Origin: Sphingobacterium alkalisoli
Lineage (GTDB): Bacteria; Bacteroidota; Bacteroidia; Sphingobacteriales; Sphingobacteriaceae
Assembly (NCBI RefSeq): GCF_005049105.1
Contig: NZ_SUKA01000002.1
Span: 124,001-188,000, forward strand
Length of the DNA stretch: 64,000 nt
Reading direction: 5' to 3'
The translations under genes were made by a program, and so were the position numbers. Within the stretch, counting starts at the first letter, position 1. Every line of letters begins with the position of its first letter. Positions 25,727 to 35,275 of this stretch are shown here, one piece after another. Below the pieces are notes generated by a model. That model saw only the letters and a list, made by a program, of their open reading frames with translations. It did no database searches and was not told where the DNA came from.

Positions 25727-27070
25727 ATGTTATTAAGCGAGGGATCAGCAGTCTGCTGTGTGTTTATATTGTGTTTCGTTGTGTTGTTTAGTGATGCCCA
25801 GGCGCAGTTCGCTGGAGAGCGGGCTGCCGAAGGGCTAAACAAGATCAAGCCTTTGGAAATAGGGGATAGGGTGCCCGAAGAGCTTTGGGAAATGCCTCTC
25901 CAAGTGAGCGATGCAGACGGCATAAGGGACAACAGAACGCTAAATGATTATCGGGGAAAGTTGATTATCCTTGATTTTTGGGCGACCTGGTGTAAAAGCT
26001 GCATTGAGGGGTTCCCTAAGCTGGACAAGCTGAAAGCCGCCTTCGGTGAGGACATACAGTTCCTATTGGTCAATAGCGCACAGACCAAAGATACCAACGA
26101 TGGCGTCCTAAAGTTTTTCGAACGGTATAAAGCAAATTTTGGGTATGTACCTAGCCATCCTTTATTGATCGGCGATACAATCTTTCAGCAATTATTTCCG
26201 CATGATGCGATCCCACACTTCGTATGGATCGATCCCTCTGGCAAGCTGAAAGCGGTGACACATCCCAATGAAGTCAATGTCGCAAACATCCGAAATGTAA
26301 TAAACGGCAGAGCGGGGAAAATCCATCAGAAAACGAAAATCCGGACACTCGCGGATGGACCAAAATTGTTTGTAGACACCACCGATGTATTCGCTGCTTC
26401 TGCACTGAAACCTTACGTCGAAGGTCTTCGACAGGATGCAGGTAGCATATCCGTCCTAGATAACCACACGCTATATCAGGTAACAAACAACCAGTTGAAT
26501 TATCTCTGCGCATTAGCTTTCAGTGAAGAATTGCGAGATGTGGAGCTCACATTACAGGTATTTGATGATGCATTCGATCCTATACTAAAACAGAAGTTAC
26601 TTAATCCGCTTCCCTATGATATGTACTGCTTTCAGGTAGCAAAACGATCCATGTTGACAGCAACTGAGGGGGAACAATTTCTCCGTGCCTATCTCCAGCA
26701 TATACTCAATCTGACGGTGGAGCGAAAGGTCGAAGAGCGAGAAGTTTATGTCGTAGAAGCGGACGAACATATCGCAGCCATAAAGACGAAGGGAAGCATC
26801 AAAGAAATACAGCGGGATCCCGCTCTTGGACGCCAGTACATCAAAAACGTGTCACTCGAATCCCAGATTAATGATATGAGACGACATGTTTCGCTTCCGA
26901 TAGTTGTCAAATACATACCCCGGATGAACGTGGATCTATACTTTCCTGAAAATTGGGGAGCGATGCCCGAAGAGGCTGTTATAGCCTTTTATGCAGACAA
27001 GGGTTTAATTCTGACAAAAGAAAAGAGAACGGTCGAGCTGGCCGTCTTCCGTAAATTTTACAATAACTAG
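25727..27070 (+). CDS. TlpA-family thioredoxin-like protein heading a SusC/SusD cassette
   Basis: About 447 residues if started at ATG 25727; TTG at 25712 would add MRRSG and give a better signal peptide (basic n-region, then AVCCVFILCFVVLF and cleavage after DAQA). The frame is open back to 24491, but that part is tandem repeat and I doubt it belongs to the protein. Residues about 40-190 are a TlpA/AhpC-TSA domain with the redox motif DFWATWCKSC. The C-terminal 250 residues match nothing I recognise. SusC starts 10 bases after the stop, so TlpA, SusC and SusD form one operon. TlpA-like proteins headed by such cassettes are common in Sphingobacteria; substrate unknown. Confidence 0.78.
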   Translation: MLLSEGSAVCCVFILCFVVLFSDAQAQFAGERAAEGLNKIKPLEIGDRVPEELWEMPLQVSDADGIRDNRTLNDYRGKLIILDFWATWCKSCIEGFPKLDKLKAAFGEDIQFLLVNSAQTKDTNDGVLKFFERYKANFGYVPSHPLLIGDTIFQQLFPHDAIPHFVWIDPSGKLKAVTHPNEVNVANIRNVINGRAGKIHQKTKIRTLADGPKLFVDTTDVFAASALKPYVEGLRQDAGSISVLDNHTLYQVTNNQLNYLCALAFSEELRDVELTLQVFDDAFDPILKQKLLNPLPYDMYCFQVAKRSMLTATEGEQFLRAYLQHILNLTVERKVEEREVYVVEADEHIAAIKTKGSIKEIQRDPALGRQYIKNVSLESQINDMRRHVSLPIVVKYIPRMNVDLYFPENWGAMPEEAVIAFYADKGLILTKEKRTVELAVFRKFYNN

Positions 27071-27079
27071 CGCTACGGT

Positions 27080-30000
27080 ATGAAAAAGACAATATTGGTA
27101 CTACTGCTATGTAGCATGGCAGCTGTACAAAATCTATATGCGCAACGCACCAACGCGCAGTCTGCCGTTCGCGGGATCGTGATATCCGCGGTTACCGATC
27201 GACCCGTTGCCGGCGTGCGGGTATCGGCCAGGTGCAGTGGGCAGCTAGGCATCACAGACCTAAAGGGGCAGTTCCGGTTGCTGGTCGATCAGCCCGGCGA
27301 TACGCTGGTATTTAACCATATCGGTCATGAACCGACTTCTATGCCAACAACATCTGCCATGGTCAATGATGCGATCGAAGTTGTACTGATGGAAAAAGTA
27401 AATACGATCGAAGAAGTAGCGATCAATACCGGCTACCAGTCGCTCCGGGCCAACGAAGTCACGGGCGCGGTGCAGGTACTTGGCAATAAGGCGCTAAATC
27501 AGCAGGTGGGGATCAATATCCTTGAGCGGATCAACAATATCGCAACAGCTGTACGCTTTGACAATCAGGCTATAAATAATACGGATCTGCAGAAAACCAA
27601 TGTTTCCGTACGCGGTCTGAGTACAATAAATGGGTACCTTGATCCACTGATCGTTTTGGATGGATTTATTTACGAGGGCAATATTTCGAATATTGATCCC
27701 AACACAATCGATAACATCAGCATCTTAAAGGATGCTGCGGCAGCTTCGATCTGGGGAGCCCGTGCAGGTAACGGCGTGATCGTGATCACCTCCAAAAAAG
27801 GAAAAGCCGGGGAGAAACCGAGTGTCTCTTTTAACAGTACGGTATCGCTCAGACAAATCCCTGATCTGTACGCGCTCTACCAGCCGGAGAACGCAGATTA
27901 TATCGCTGTGGAAGAGATGCTCTTCAAATCGGGGTATTATGACCGGCAGATCACGCGGACACCCCACCTTGCACTGACACCGGCGACGGAAATCCTCTAT
28001 CAGCGTCGGCAGAACCTGATATCTTCTGCAGATTCGCTCGCCGCCATGCATCAGCTCATCGCGCAGGATGGCAGGGCGGCATACGCCGACGAATTTTTCA
28101 GAAGGCCGCTCGTGCAGCAGTATGCTGCAAATATCACTGGAAACAGCAGCTTGAATGCTTACAACTTTGGGTTTGGTTACACCAGTGACAGAAATGAAAA
28201 TGCGGCAGGTATGAATAAGATCAATGTGCTGATGGGCAATTCGTTCCGGCCGTTTGCAAATTTTCGCCTCGATCTGAACGTCATGTTTACGAATCAAAAG
28301 GGATACTCGGGCATGCCCAGTTATTCTTCTTTTAGTTATGCCGGCAAGCAGGTGCCATACCTTCGTTTCCGGGACGAAAACCAAAATGGATTGCCCTTTT
28401 ATACGGCCTATAGGGAAGCTTTTCTGGATTCGTACATGACCGGAAAGCTTCTCGACTGGAGCTATTATCCGTTGGAGGATTATAAACAGTCGACCACGGG
28501 GACGAATCTAACCGACTTTTATCCTACGGTCAATCTATCGTACAAAATCCTGCCCTTTCTGGATATCAATGTTGGCGGGCAATATCAGTATCAGAAGAAT
28601 GTGTCGCTAAAGACCGATGAAGCCGAGAGTTATGCAGCACGTTTCCTGGTCAACCAGTTTACGAGTGTAAACCCTACAACCGGGGCCGTGGTCCACCAGG
28701 TTCCGGTCGGCGGGGTGAGAAGCAATACAGGTAGCGAAGTCTCTTCGTATACCCTGCGCTCTCAGGTAAATTTGGATAAGAAGTGGAACAGCCACCATCT
28801 GATCGGGATTTTTGGAAGTGAGATCAGAGAAAATGCAAATAAAGGAGAGTCCTTTACGGTTTATGGATATTCCGCACTACCATTACAGACCGTACCGGTA
28901 GACTATACGACGGTACATCCGACGATACCGGGTAATGGAGCTGCGCGTATTACGGGTGACCCACGGTATTCGCAGACCCAGAACCGCTTCGTGTCGATGT
29001 ACAGTAACTTAAGCTATCTCTACCAAAAGAGATATGGGGTTTCGCTAAGTTTAAGGCGGGACGGCGCCAATATTTTCGGTGCACAGACGAACGACCAATG
29101 GAACCCCTTCTGGTCTATGGGTATGCTTTGGAACATATCGGAAGAAAAATTTATACCAAAAGAGATTTTCTCGATGCTGAAATTTCGAAGCACTTACGGC
29201 AGGAGCGGAAACGTTGATTTGCGGAAAACGCCGCTGCCCATCGCGAATGTTACCAGTGGGATGTACACCAATTTCCCTGCCCTGGTTGTAGGAACCCTCA
29301 ACGACCCCACCCTAAGATGGGAGAAAGTTGCTACAACCAATTTTGGACTTGATTTCGCATTAGCAAATAACCGTATCAGCGGAAATGTCGACTATTATAT
29401 TAAAAATGGCACGGATCTCTATGGTATGGACCTTTACGACTATACGGTTTGGGGAGTACAGCAAACGATCACAAAAAACACGGCATCGATGCTGGGTACA
29501 GGGTTTGATATAATGCTGAACTCGAATAATTTGTTGGGAGAATTTTCTTGGCAGACCGCTGTGCTGTTCAGTCAGAACAGGAACAAGACGACCGCATACT
29601 ACAATGCAACATCGAGCGGCAGCACTTCATTTCTCACTGACGGAAATATAATCACACCGATAGTTGGCAAGCCACTTAATGCCCTCGCCGCATACAGATG
29701 GGCCGGGCTAAATGATCTAGGTAATCCGATGGGGTATCTAGATGGCGAACCGAGCGTCGACTATAACGGGATACGCCGGCAGGCTGCGGAGGAAGGTGCT
29801 AGCGACGAGGGTATCATTTATTACGGTTCGGCCAAACCACAGATCTTTGGATCTATTATAAATACGTTCCAGTACAATCAGGTCACGCTCTCGGTCAATT
29901 TTAGTTTTAAAGGAGATTATTACTTTAGGAAACCAACAACCTCGTATACAAATCTGTTTTCCCGTGGCATAGCATATCCCGATTTTGAAGACAGATGGCT

Positions 30001-30310
30001 AAAGCCCGGCGACGAGGGGCACACAGCTGTTCCCTCATTGGTATATCCAAGCGCGAGCAATCGCGATAATTTTTATGCGAATTCGGAGATCAACGTTTTA
30101 CGTGGCGACCATATCCGACTGGAATACATTAATCTATCCTATTCCCCGATGCTTAATTTTATGCGCAATACGCGATCCATTCAGCTATATGCGAACATGA
30201 GCAACCTAGGCATCATATGGCGTAAAAATGGAAATAAAATAGACCCGGAATTCCCATACCGTATGGGGCCTCAACGGGTTATTGCATTTGGTATCAAAGC
30301 TAATCTATAA
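27080..30310 (+). CDS. SusC/RagA-type TonB-linked outer-membrane protein
   Basis: 1076 residues. Signal peptide (MKKTILVLLLCSMAAVQNLYAQ), CarboxypepD_reg-like domain (VRGIVISAVTDRPVAGV, about 30-110), plug domain with the SusC signature region (LIVLDGF, then NIDPNTIDNISILKDAAAASIWGARAGNGVIVITSKKG, about 195-240), and a large beta-barrel to the end (VIAFGIKANL). Length is normal for SusC. It imports a ligand captured by the SusD-like lipoprotein that starts 4 bases later. No glycosidase or peptidase lies nearby, so the ligand is unknown. The gene looks richer in G and C than core genes of the window. Confidence 0.93.
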   Translation: MKKTILVLLLCSMAAVQNLYAQRTNAQSAVRGIVISAVTDRPVAGVRVSARCSGQLGITDLKGQFRLLVDQPGDTLVFNHIGHEPTSMPTTSAMVNDAIEVVLMEKVNTIEEVAINTGYQSLRANEVTGAVQVLGNKALNQQVGINILERINNIATAVRFDNQAINNTDLQKTNVSVRGLSTINGYLDPLIVLDGFIYEGNISNIDPNTIDNISILKDAAAASIWGARAGNGVIVITSKKGKAGEKPSVSFNSTVSLRQIPDLYALYQPENADYIAVEEMLFKSGYYDRQITRTPHLALTPATEILYQRRQNLISSADSLAAMHQLIAQDGRAAYADEFFRRPLVQQYAANITGNSSLNAYNFGFGYTSDRNENAAGMNKINVLMGNSFRPFANFRLDLNVMFTNQKGYSGMPSYSSFSYAGKQVPYLRFRDENQNGLPFYTAYREAFLDSYMTGKLLDWSYYPLEDYKQSTTGTNLTDFYPTVNLSYKILPFLDINVGGQYQYQKNVSLKTDEAESYAARFLVNQFTSVNPTTGAVVHQVPVGGVRSNTGSEVSSYTLRSQVNLDKKWNSHHLIGIFGSEIRENANKGESFTVYGYSALPLQTVPVDYTTVHPTIPGNGAARITGDPRYSQTQNRFVSMYSNLSYLYQKRYGVSLSLRRDGANIFGAQTNDQWNPFWSMGMLWNISEEKFIPKEIFSMLKFRSTYGRSGNVDLRKTPLPIANVTSGMYTNFPALVVGTLNDPTLRWEKVATTNFGLDFALANNRISGNVDYYIKNGTDLYGMDLYDYTVWGVQQTITKNTASMLGTGFDIMLNSNNLLGEFSWQTAVLFSQNRNKTTAYYNATSSGSTSFLTDGNIITPIVGKPLNALAAYRWAGLNDLGNPMGYLDGEPSVDYNGIRRQAAEEGASDEGIIYYGSAKPQIFGSIINTFQYNQVTLSVNFSFKGDYYFRKPTTSYTNLFSRGIAYPDFEDRWLKPGDEGHTAVPSLVYPSASNRDNFYANSEINVLRGDHIRLEYINLSYSPMLNFMRNTRSIQLYANMSNLGIIWRKNGNKIDPEFPYRMGPQRVIAFGIKANL

Positions 30311-30314
30311 TATT

Positions 30315-31688
30315 ATGAAAAAACAGCTTTTACACACAGTCATTGCCACGATGTTGGCATTATCCGTAGGTATGTTCCAATCCTGCGACAAATATCTCGA
30401 TGTGCAGTCCAACAGTGGCCTGCAGGTGCCGAATACACTCGAAAGTTTCCAGAAATTGTTGGACGCTTCCTATTTTGTAAACGTGAATATGTGTTCCAAT
30501 GGGGAGGTGTCGGCGGATGACTATTTCCTGAAGGAGACATCGTATGACATGATCAGTGAGGATGCACGGGATATCTATTTATGGCGTAACGAGAACTATG
30601 TCTACAACAACGATTGGGCGAAAGCTTATATTCCGGTATATACGACCAATCTGATTTTGGATGGTCTAAAAGATGTTGGCAGAACTTCTGATAACGGGCT
30701 GTTGTGGGATCAGGTGTACGGATCGGCACTTTACGTCAGAGCCAGTCAGTTCCTGAGTCTGGTATGGGTGTTCGGGAAGGCCTATACAGAAGCGACCGCT
30801 GCTACTGATCTCGGCATCGTCATACGTGAGACATCGGATCCGAATGTACCATCGGAGCGTGCTACAATCGGGCAAACATACGATGTTATCCTCAAGGATC
30901 TCAAGGCGGCTGGCGAACATCTTCCAACTAGCGCTGCGCACGTCATGCGCCCGTCGAAGGCTGCGGCGTATGGTTCGCTGGCGAGGGCCTATCTTTCGAT
31001 GGGTCAGTTTGATTCCGCATACCACTACGCGGACAAAGCGCTGGACATCAACAGTCGACTATTGGATTTCAATGGCAGCGCTGAAATCAACCCTACGGCT
31101 GCATTCCCCTTCTCCCGGTTTAATGCGGAAACGATCTATTATGTGCAGCTTGCAAACACCTATCCACATCTGAATCCGTTTTATGGACTGATCGACAGTG
31201 CGCTTTACGATTCGTATGAGGACGGCGATTTACGCAAAACGCTATATTTTAACAGGGGAATTGATGGGTACGTCAGTTTCAAGGGGAGCTATAGCAATAC
31301 AACAGATCTTTTTGCAGGTATCACAACAGGTGAACTTTATCTTGTCCGTGCCGAATGCAGCGCACGTCTGGGCGACACCGAAGGTGCTTTAGCTGATCTA
31401 AATAATTTACTGGTCACAAGGTGGTGTACCGGTACGTATGTTCCCTATGTAGTAGATAGCAAAGAAGCAGTCATCGATGTTATCTTGCAGGAAAGGAGGA
31501 AAGAATTGTTGATGCGCGGTTTACGATGGATAGATATCAAAAGGCTGAATCTGATGGCGCCGGAAATTACCATGATCCGAAAGATGAAAGGACAGATTTA
31601 TACACTAGAACCTAATGACCTGCGCTACGCGTTGCCTCTTCCGCAAGATATCATCACGATAACGGGAATACCGCAGAATGAAAGGTAA
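30315..31688 (+). CDS. SusD/RagB family surface lipoprotein
   Basis: 457 residues from ATG 30315; an earlier in-frame start inside susC is unlikely. Lipobox FQSC with mature CDKYLDVQ, typical of SusD proteins. Conserved SusD features include YVRASQFLSLVWVFGKAY, PSKAAAYGSLARAYLSMGQFDSAYHYADKAL (TPR-like helices) and ELLMRGLRWIDIKRLN near the end. It is the ligand-binding lid for the SusC transporter upstream. Confidence 0.92.
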   Translation: MKKQLLHTVIATMLALSVGMFQSCDKYLDVQSNSGLQVPNTLESFQKLLDASYFVNVNMCSNGEVSADDYFLKETSYDMISEDARDIYLWRNENYVYNNDWAKAYIPVYTTNLILDGLKDVGRTSDNGLLWDQVYGSALYVRASQFLSLVWVFGKAYTEATAATDLGIVIRETSDPNVPSERATIGQTYDVILKDLKAAGEHLPTSAAHVMRPSKAAAYGSLARAYLSMGQFDSAYHYADKALDINSRLLDFNGSAEINPTAAFPFSRFNAETIYYVQLANTYPHLNPFYGLIDSALYDSYEDGDLRKTLYFNRGIDGYVSFKGSYSNTTDLFAGITTGELYLVRAECSARLGDTEGALADLNNLLVTRWCTGTYVPYVVDSKEAVIDVILQERRKELLMRGLRWIDIKRLNLMAPEITMIRKMKGQIYTLEPNDLRYALPLPQDIITITGIPQNER

Positions 31689-31697
31689 AAGAACAAA

Positions 31698-31721
31698 ACA
31701 GCCCCCGGAGATGGGGGCTGT
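31698..31721. terminator. Terminator between susD-like and DUF6520 genes
   Basis: Perfect 9-bp GC-rich stem (ACAGCCCCC with GGGGGCTGT), loop GGAGAT. On the minus strand it is followed by TTTTGTTCTTTT, so it best serves the DUF6520 gene; the susD-like stop is 10 bases upstream on the other strand. Confidence 0.6.
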
Positions 31722-31741
31722 AATGGCAATTGAAGAACAAT

Positions 31742-32140
31742 CTAGTTCCTGTTTTGCGAATTCAGAGGTGTGGAACTCGAACCTCCGGTTTTGGTCGGCA
31801 CGTAGTTGCCGGACGTTGTTTCCTGCGCTCCAAGTTGAAACGCTGTGGGATTCAATTCCCTTTCGCTTGGATCTGCCGGATTTGGAATCAGATCACTATC
31901 CTCTACGATCATCGCGCAAGCATTATTTGTTCCTGTATTACAAGGTTGCCCGTTCGGCTGATCCGTCCAGAACGACTCATCCTGTACTTCACTGGGATCT
32001 GTTGAATCCCCATGAAAGTAAATTGTTACGGGTGCTAATAATGTTTTTGTTCCTCGATCAACCATTTTAAAAGCTGAGAATCCGAGTATTGTAACTACCG
32101 CTGCGATAGCTAAAAATTGTGTTTTGATGAATTTATTCAT
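31742..32140 (-). CDS. DUF6520 family small exported protein
   Basis: 132 residues with an N-terminal signal (MNKFIKTQFLAIAAVVTILGFSAFKM) and a polar mature region with a Cys pair (QPCNTGTNNACAM). This is the form of DUF6520 proteins, small exported Bacteroidota proteins that recur next to MauE/DoxX and TlpA genes. Function unknown. It is convergent with the susD-like gene and follows the shortened MauE-like gene on the same strand. Confidence 0.65.
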   Translation of the reverse strand: MNKFIKTQFLAIAAVVTILGFSAFKMVDRGTKTLLAPVTIYFHGDSTDPSEVQDESFWTDQPNGQPCNTGTNNACAMIVEDSDLIPNPADPSERELNPTAFQLGAQETTSGNYVPTKTGGSSSTPLNSQNRN

Positions 32141-32285
32141 CTTATGGTCTTTTTTATAATAGCAAAAAAAGGTTGCCTCAAAAAACTTTATGTCAAGTTT
32201 GATCTCTCTTCGATCTTTAGCGGGGTGGAGTGATCATTAAGCCCCGGATATACTTTTTACGGGGTATATCAGCACGTATCATAAT

Positions 32286-32528
32286 TTATTCCCATACCGG
32301 CCTGCCCGGGAACAGCGCAAACTTTCTTGGAAACCTTTTATGAACGACTAAAACAATATGGTAGACCGGTATCGAGACGAACAATAGGAAGGTGCAAAAC
32401 AGCTTGATGGATTTTTTATAGCGTACGTCTTTTAGTCCCCACAATTTATCCAGTGCAACGTACAGCCAAAAGATCATCAGACAAATCTGCAGGCTGTAAA
32501 GAATTATATGTCTTTTTCTTGTTTTCAT
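32286..32528 (-). CDS. Shortened MauE/DoxX-like membrane protein
   Basis: 80 residues. The first 40 (ILYSLQICLMIFWLYVALDKLWGLKD) resemble the start of MauE/DoxX-family redox-associated membrane proteins of Bacteroidota, which are usually about 140 residues or more. The rest (SIKLFCTFLLFVSIPVYHIVLVV) looks like a later helix of the same family, and the usual Cys-rich PCSCGG-type segment is absent. An internal deletion and loss of the C-terminus are likely, so it may be a decaying gene. It is upstream of the DUF6520 gene on the same strand, a usual pairing. Confidence 0.5.
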   Translation of the reverse strand: MKTRKRHIILYSLQICLMIFWLYVALDKLWGLKDVRYKKSIKLFCTFLLFVSIPVYHIVLVVHKRFPRKFALFPGRPVWE

Positions 32529-32741
32529 TTTTGCTATATCTTTTTTTCTAGATACGGTTACTTAATTAGTACCGATTGTCTAAAACAAAGGTATAGCACA
32601 GCTTATAAGCAGAACCGACAGATTCCGATTTCTTGACACGACAGGTTTTAGGTAATTAAAGAGGATCTTGTGCCAGCACGTAGTCGTATTTCGTTTAGTA
32701 AGATCGCTTCAGTCATGCTTCCCTCAAGGTGACGTCGTTTT

Positions 32742-33005
32742 TTATTCGTTTCTTTCCAGCAATTGACGTAAGTATTCACTAGGACGCATCTCGGCGTGCT
32801 TTTTAAAAAATCGGGAGAATGCATCAAGACAGCTGTAATTGAGGGAGTAAGCAGTTTGGGTAGCGGTCTGACCTTCGCGGAGATATTCTTTTGCTTTTTC
32901 CACTAATAGTTCTTCTCGTAGGTCGCTTAAGGTCGTTCCAAAATAGCGCTTGTGAGACCGGCTTATGGTATCCGAATCGAGCTTTAAATGCCCAACTTTT
33001 TGCAA
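32742..33005 (-). pseudogene. C-terminal fragment of an AraC-type regulator
   Basis: 87 residues holding the AraC/XylS DNA-binding domain: the first HTH around LKLDSDTISRSHKRYFGTTL and the second around AYSLNYSCLDAFSRFFKKHAEMRPSEYLR. The open frame extends upstream to a stop at 33108-33110 and adds helical sequence (EAFIYAKLIQLIELSLQ) but no ATG and no ligand-binding domain. The 21-bp palindromic array begins 72 bases upstream of that stop. Most likely a truncated, inactive gene. Confidence 0.6.
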
Positions 33006-33181
33006 AGAGAGTTCGATCAGTTGGATCAGCTTAGCGTAGATAAAAGCTTCGTTATTGAGCTGCTTTTGTGCTTTACCCCTAGTTGTTGTCCTTTTTGGAG
33101 CGTAACTTTATTTATGATGCCCCGAATTGGCCTCTATGAGACTAGTGGATTAACCCGGAGGGGGCACAGTTGGCCATTTTT

Positions 33182-33496
33182 GATCCATCAAGTGTGAAGG
33201 AGGCATACACAAGTATGACGGAGGATGGGGGAAGTTTGAATCTTATGGCATCAGGTTTCGATCGGGCATTAACCGGATGAAAACTTGATGGGGAAAGTTT
33301 GGTTTTTGGTGCATCCTCTTCGAAACTTGATGCATGAAGTTTGCAACTTTTGCACGCATGTCTGAAACTTGGTTCATCAAGTTTCAGTTTGGACGCAGCC
33401 GGGCTGAATCTTTATGCATCAAGTTTGAAACTCTTGCGGCCCTCATCTAAACTTGATGCACCAAGTTGTTGTCTTGGTGCATCAAGATTGACACCG
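33182..33496. repeat. 21-bp palindromic minisatellite, about 15 units
   Basis: Units of consensus GATGCATCAAGTTTGAAACTT run in exact 21-bp register from 33182 to 33496. Joined units contain the 20-bp palindrome AAACTTGATGCATCAAGTTT separated by one base, so every repeat can form a hairpin with itself or its neighbour. One plus frame reads a heptad (DASSLKL-like: GSSSFSL, DAAGLNL, YASSLKL) but is broken by TGA at about 33275 and 33335, arguing against protein coding. It is unrelated in sequence to the 24.7-kb array though equal in period. Confidence 0.8.
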
Positions 33497-33549
33497 ATTC
33501 GGTCTGAAAAGGGCACAGACGCAACATGTGTCTCAGACGTTTACACTTG

Positions 33550-33693
33550 TTATACAGCGGATCGAGGTACTCTTGTCGATAGCTCTCCATTATAGCTATA
33601 CAGTGCGTCAAGAGTTTCCTCTGTTGTCATTCGCACTGATAAGCCGGGCACCTTGTTCGTCATCTTGTCGGTATTATTGCTGATATTTTCCAT
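33550..33693 (-). CDS. Possible 47-residue small protein
   Basis: ATG at 33693 opens a frame beginning MENISNNTDKMTNKVPG and containing MTTEETLDALYSYNGEL, ending at TAA 33550. It does not match a family I know. A GGAG lies shortly before the start, and the palindromic array follows downstream on the same strand. It may be real, or the first part of a broken gene. Confidence 0.3.
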   Translation of the reverse strand: MENISNNTDKMTNKVPGLSVRMTTEETLDALYSYNGELSTRVPRSAV

Positions 33694-33759
33694 ACGTTTT
33701 CTCCGTTCTAATTTCCTTTACATATTATGTACAATATGCCTTGTATTTATAATTTATTT

Positions 33760-33775
33760 ATCGTAGTATTGCGAT
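33760..33775 (+). promoter_or_regulatory. Putative ArsR operator
   Basis: Imperfect palindrome ATCGTAGTATTGCGAT ends 18 bases before the arsR start. ATCG-YA...TGCGAT symmetry at this position is what an autoregulating ArsR/SmtB repressor would need. A second palindrome, TACATATTATGTA, lies at 33719-33731. Confidence 0.45.
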
Positions 33776-33793
33776 GTTAAAGGGAAGCAAAAA

Positions 33794-34123
33794 ATGGGCG
33801 TAACAAGAACAGATATATTTTCAGAAGAGCAGAATAAACTTGCAGTGCTGTTAAAAGCGATGGCGCATCCTGCACGTATCGCCATCTTACAGGAAATTAT
33901 GTCGTCCGAATCTTGTATTAATAGCGATCTGGTGAGTGAACTCGGTCTTGCCCAAGCTACCATTTCGCAGCATTTAAAAGAGTTGAAAAACGCAGGCCTT
34001 ATCCAAGGAACAGTCGAAGGGGTAAGTGTGTGTTATTGTATCCAACCCGAAAATTGGCAGTTGCTTTGTAAACAGCTAGGCCATTTCTTAAATGCATACC
34101 AGGTGGCGAAAGATTGTAAATAA
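33794..34123 (+). CDS. arsR: ArsR/SmtB-family metalloregulator
   Basis: 109-residue winged-helix repressor. The HTH is around [25 protein letters not shown]. The classic ELCVCDL arsenic site in helix 3 is replaced here by ESCINSDL, which keeps one Cys (41); further Cys are at 80, 82, 92 and 108, so the metalloid site is probably formed with C-terminal cysteines. It precedes acr3 by 55 bases, which makes As(III)/Sb(III) the likely inducer. It probably represses its own operon through the palindrome at 33760. Confidence 0.85.
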   Translation: MGVTRTDIFSEEQNKLAVLLKAMAHPARIAILQEIMSSESCINSDLVSELGLAQATISQHLKELKNAGLIQGTVEGVSVCYCIQPENWQLLCKQLGHFLNAYQVAKDCK

Positions 34124-34178
34124 AAATTTTAAACTAAATCATCGTTAAATTGCAATATAATAGATTAAATCAACTACT

Positions 34179-35258
34179 ATGTCTACAAATAAATGTGCGC
34201 CAGCATCCGAGCGCAAAAAACTAGGATTTCTAGATCGCTATCTTACCCTTTGGATCTTTTTAGCGATGGCTTTCGGTGTTGGTATGGGGCATTTTGTGCC
34301 TTCTTCGGCTACTTTTATTAATTCCTATAGTAGTGGTACGACCAATATTCCATTGGCTATCGGCTTGATCTTGATGATGTATCCTCCGTTGGCCAAAGTG
34401 AAATATGAAAATCTAGGAAAAGTCTTTAAGGACGTGAAGGTATTAAGCGTTTCTTTGATACTTAACTGGGTTATAGGGCCATTACTGATGTTTTTCTTAG
34501 CTATTACGTTTTTGAGGGATTACCCGGAGTATATGGTGGGATTAATCCTGATCGGTTTAGCCCGCTGTATCGCGATGGTAGTGGTTTGGAACGAGCTTGC
34601 AGAGGGTAATCGGGAATATGCCGCCGGTTTAATAGCACTGAATAGTATATTTCAGGTTCTTTTTTACAGCGTGTTCGCCTATATTTTTATTACGGTGCTG
34701 CCTCCATTATTTGGTATCGAAGGTGCAGAAGTAAATATTACCATTGGTGAGATAGCCAAGAGTGTTGGCATTTATTTAGGGATACCTTTTGCGATGGGCC
34801 TTATCACACGCTATTCGTTGATTGGGCTGAAGGGTGAGCGTTGGTTTAACGAAAAGTTTGTTCCCATTATTTCTCCTTTTACCTTAATTGCACTACTTTT
34901 TACCATCGTTATCATGTTTAGCTTGAAGGGTGAACTAATTGTTCAGATCCCGATGGACGTGGTGCGGATCGCTATCCCATTGGTGATCTATTTCGCACTG
35001 ATGTTCATCTTTAGCTTTTTTATAGGAAAGCGTTTTGGAGCCGACTATTCAAAAAACGCCGCTATCGCCTTCACGGCCACAGGCAACAATTTTGAACTGG
35101 CTATCGCCGTTGCTATTGGTGTATTCGGTATTAATTCCGGACAAGCCTTTGCCGGAGTAATTGGCCCCCTTGTTGAGGTGCCTGCATTGATTGCTTTGGT
35201 CAATGTCGCCTTTTGGTTTAGAAGGAAATATTATAGTGGCACCGAGGCCGTAAAGTAA
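34179..35258 (+). CDS. acr3: ACR3 family arsenite efflux transporter
   Basis: 359 residues with about ten transmembrane helices. The functionally essential Cys is seen in [14 protein letters not shown] (C130) and the conserved Glu in [16 protein letters not shown] near the end. This is the ACR3 (not ArsB) type of arsenite permease, exporting As(III) using the proton motive force. Downstream of arsR and 17 bases before a phosphoesterase gene. No arsC arsenate reductase is present in the window. Confidence 0.93.
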   Translation: MSTNKCAPASERKKLGFLDRYLTLWIFLAMAFGVGMGHFVPSSATFINSYSSGTTNIPLAIGLILMMYPPLAKVKYENLGKVFKDVKVLSVSLILNWVIGPLLMFFLAITFLRDYPEYMVGLILIGLARCIAMVVVWNELAEGNREYAAGLIALNSIFQVLFYSVFAYIFITVLPPLFGIEGAEVNITIGEIAKSVGIYLGIPFAMGLITRYSLIGLKGERWFNEKFVPIISPFTLIALLFTIVIMFSLKGELIVQIPMDVVRIAIPLVIYFALMFIFSFFIGKRFGADYSKNAAIAFTATGNNFELAIAVAIGVFGINSGQAFAGVIGPLVEVPALIALVNVAFWFRRKYYSGTEAVK

Positions 35259-35275
35259 ACATACAACTATTGTAA

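Noticed and set aside
31765..31790. tRNA-like T-arm sequence (GGAACTCGAACCTCC)
   Set aside because: It lies within the DUF6520 coding sequence and no acceptor stem, D-arm or anticodon arm can be built around it.
33341..33595. Ser/Leu heptad protein from the 21-bp palindromic array
   Set aside because: The same frame is interrupted by TGA codons within the array at about 33275 and 33335, and the start is an arbitrary TTG inside a repeat.
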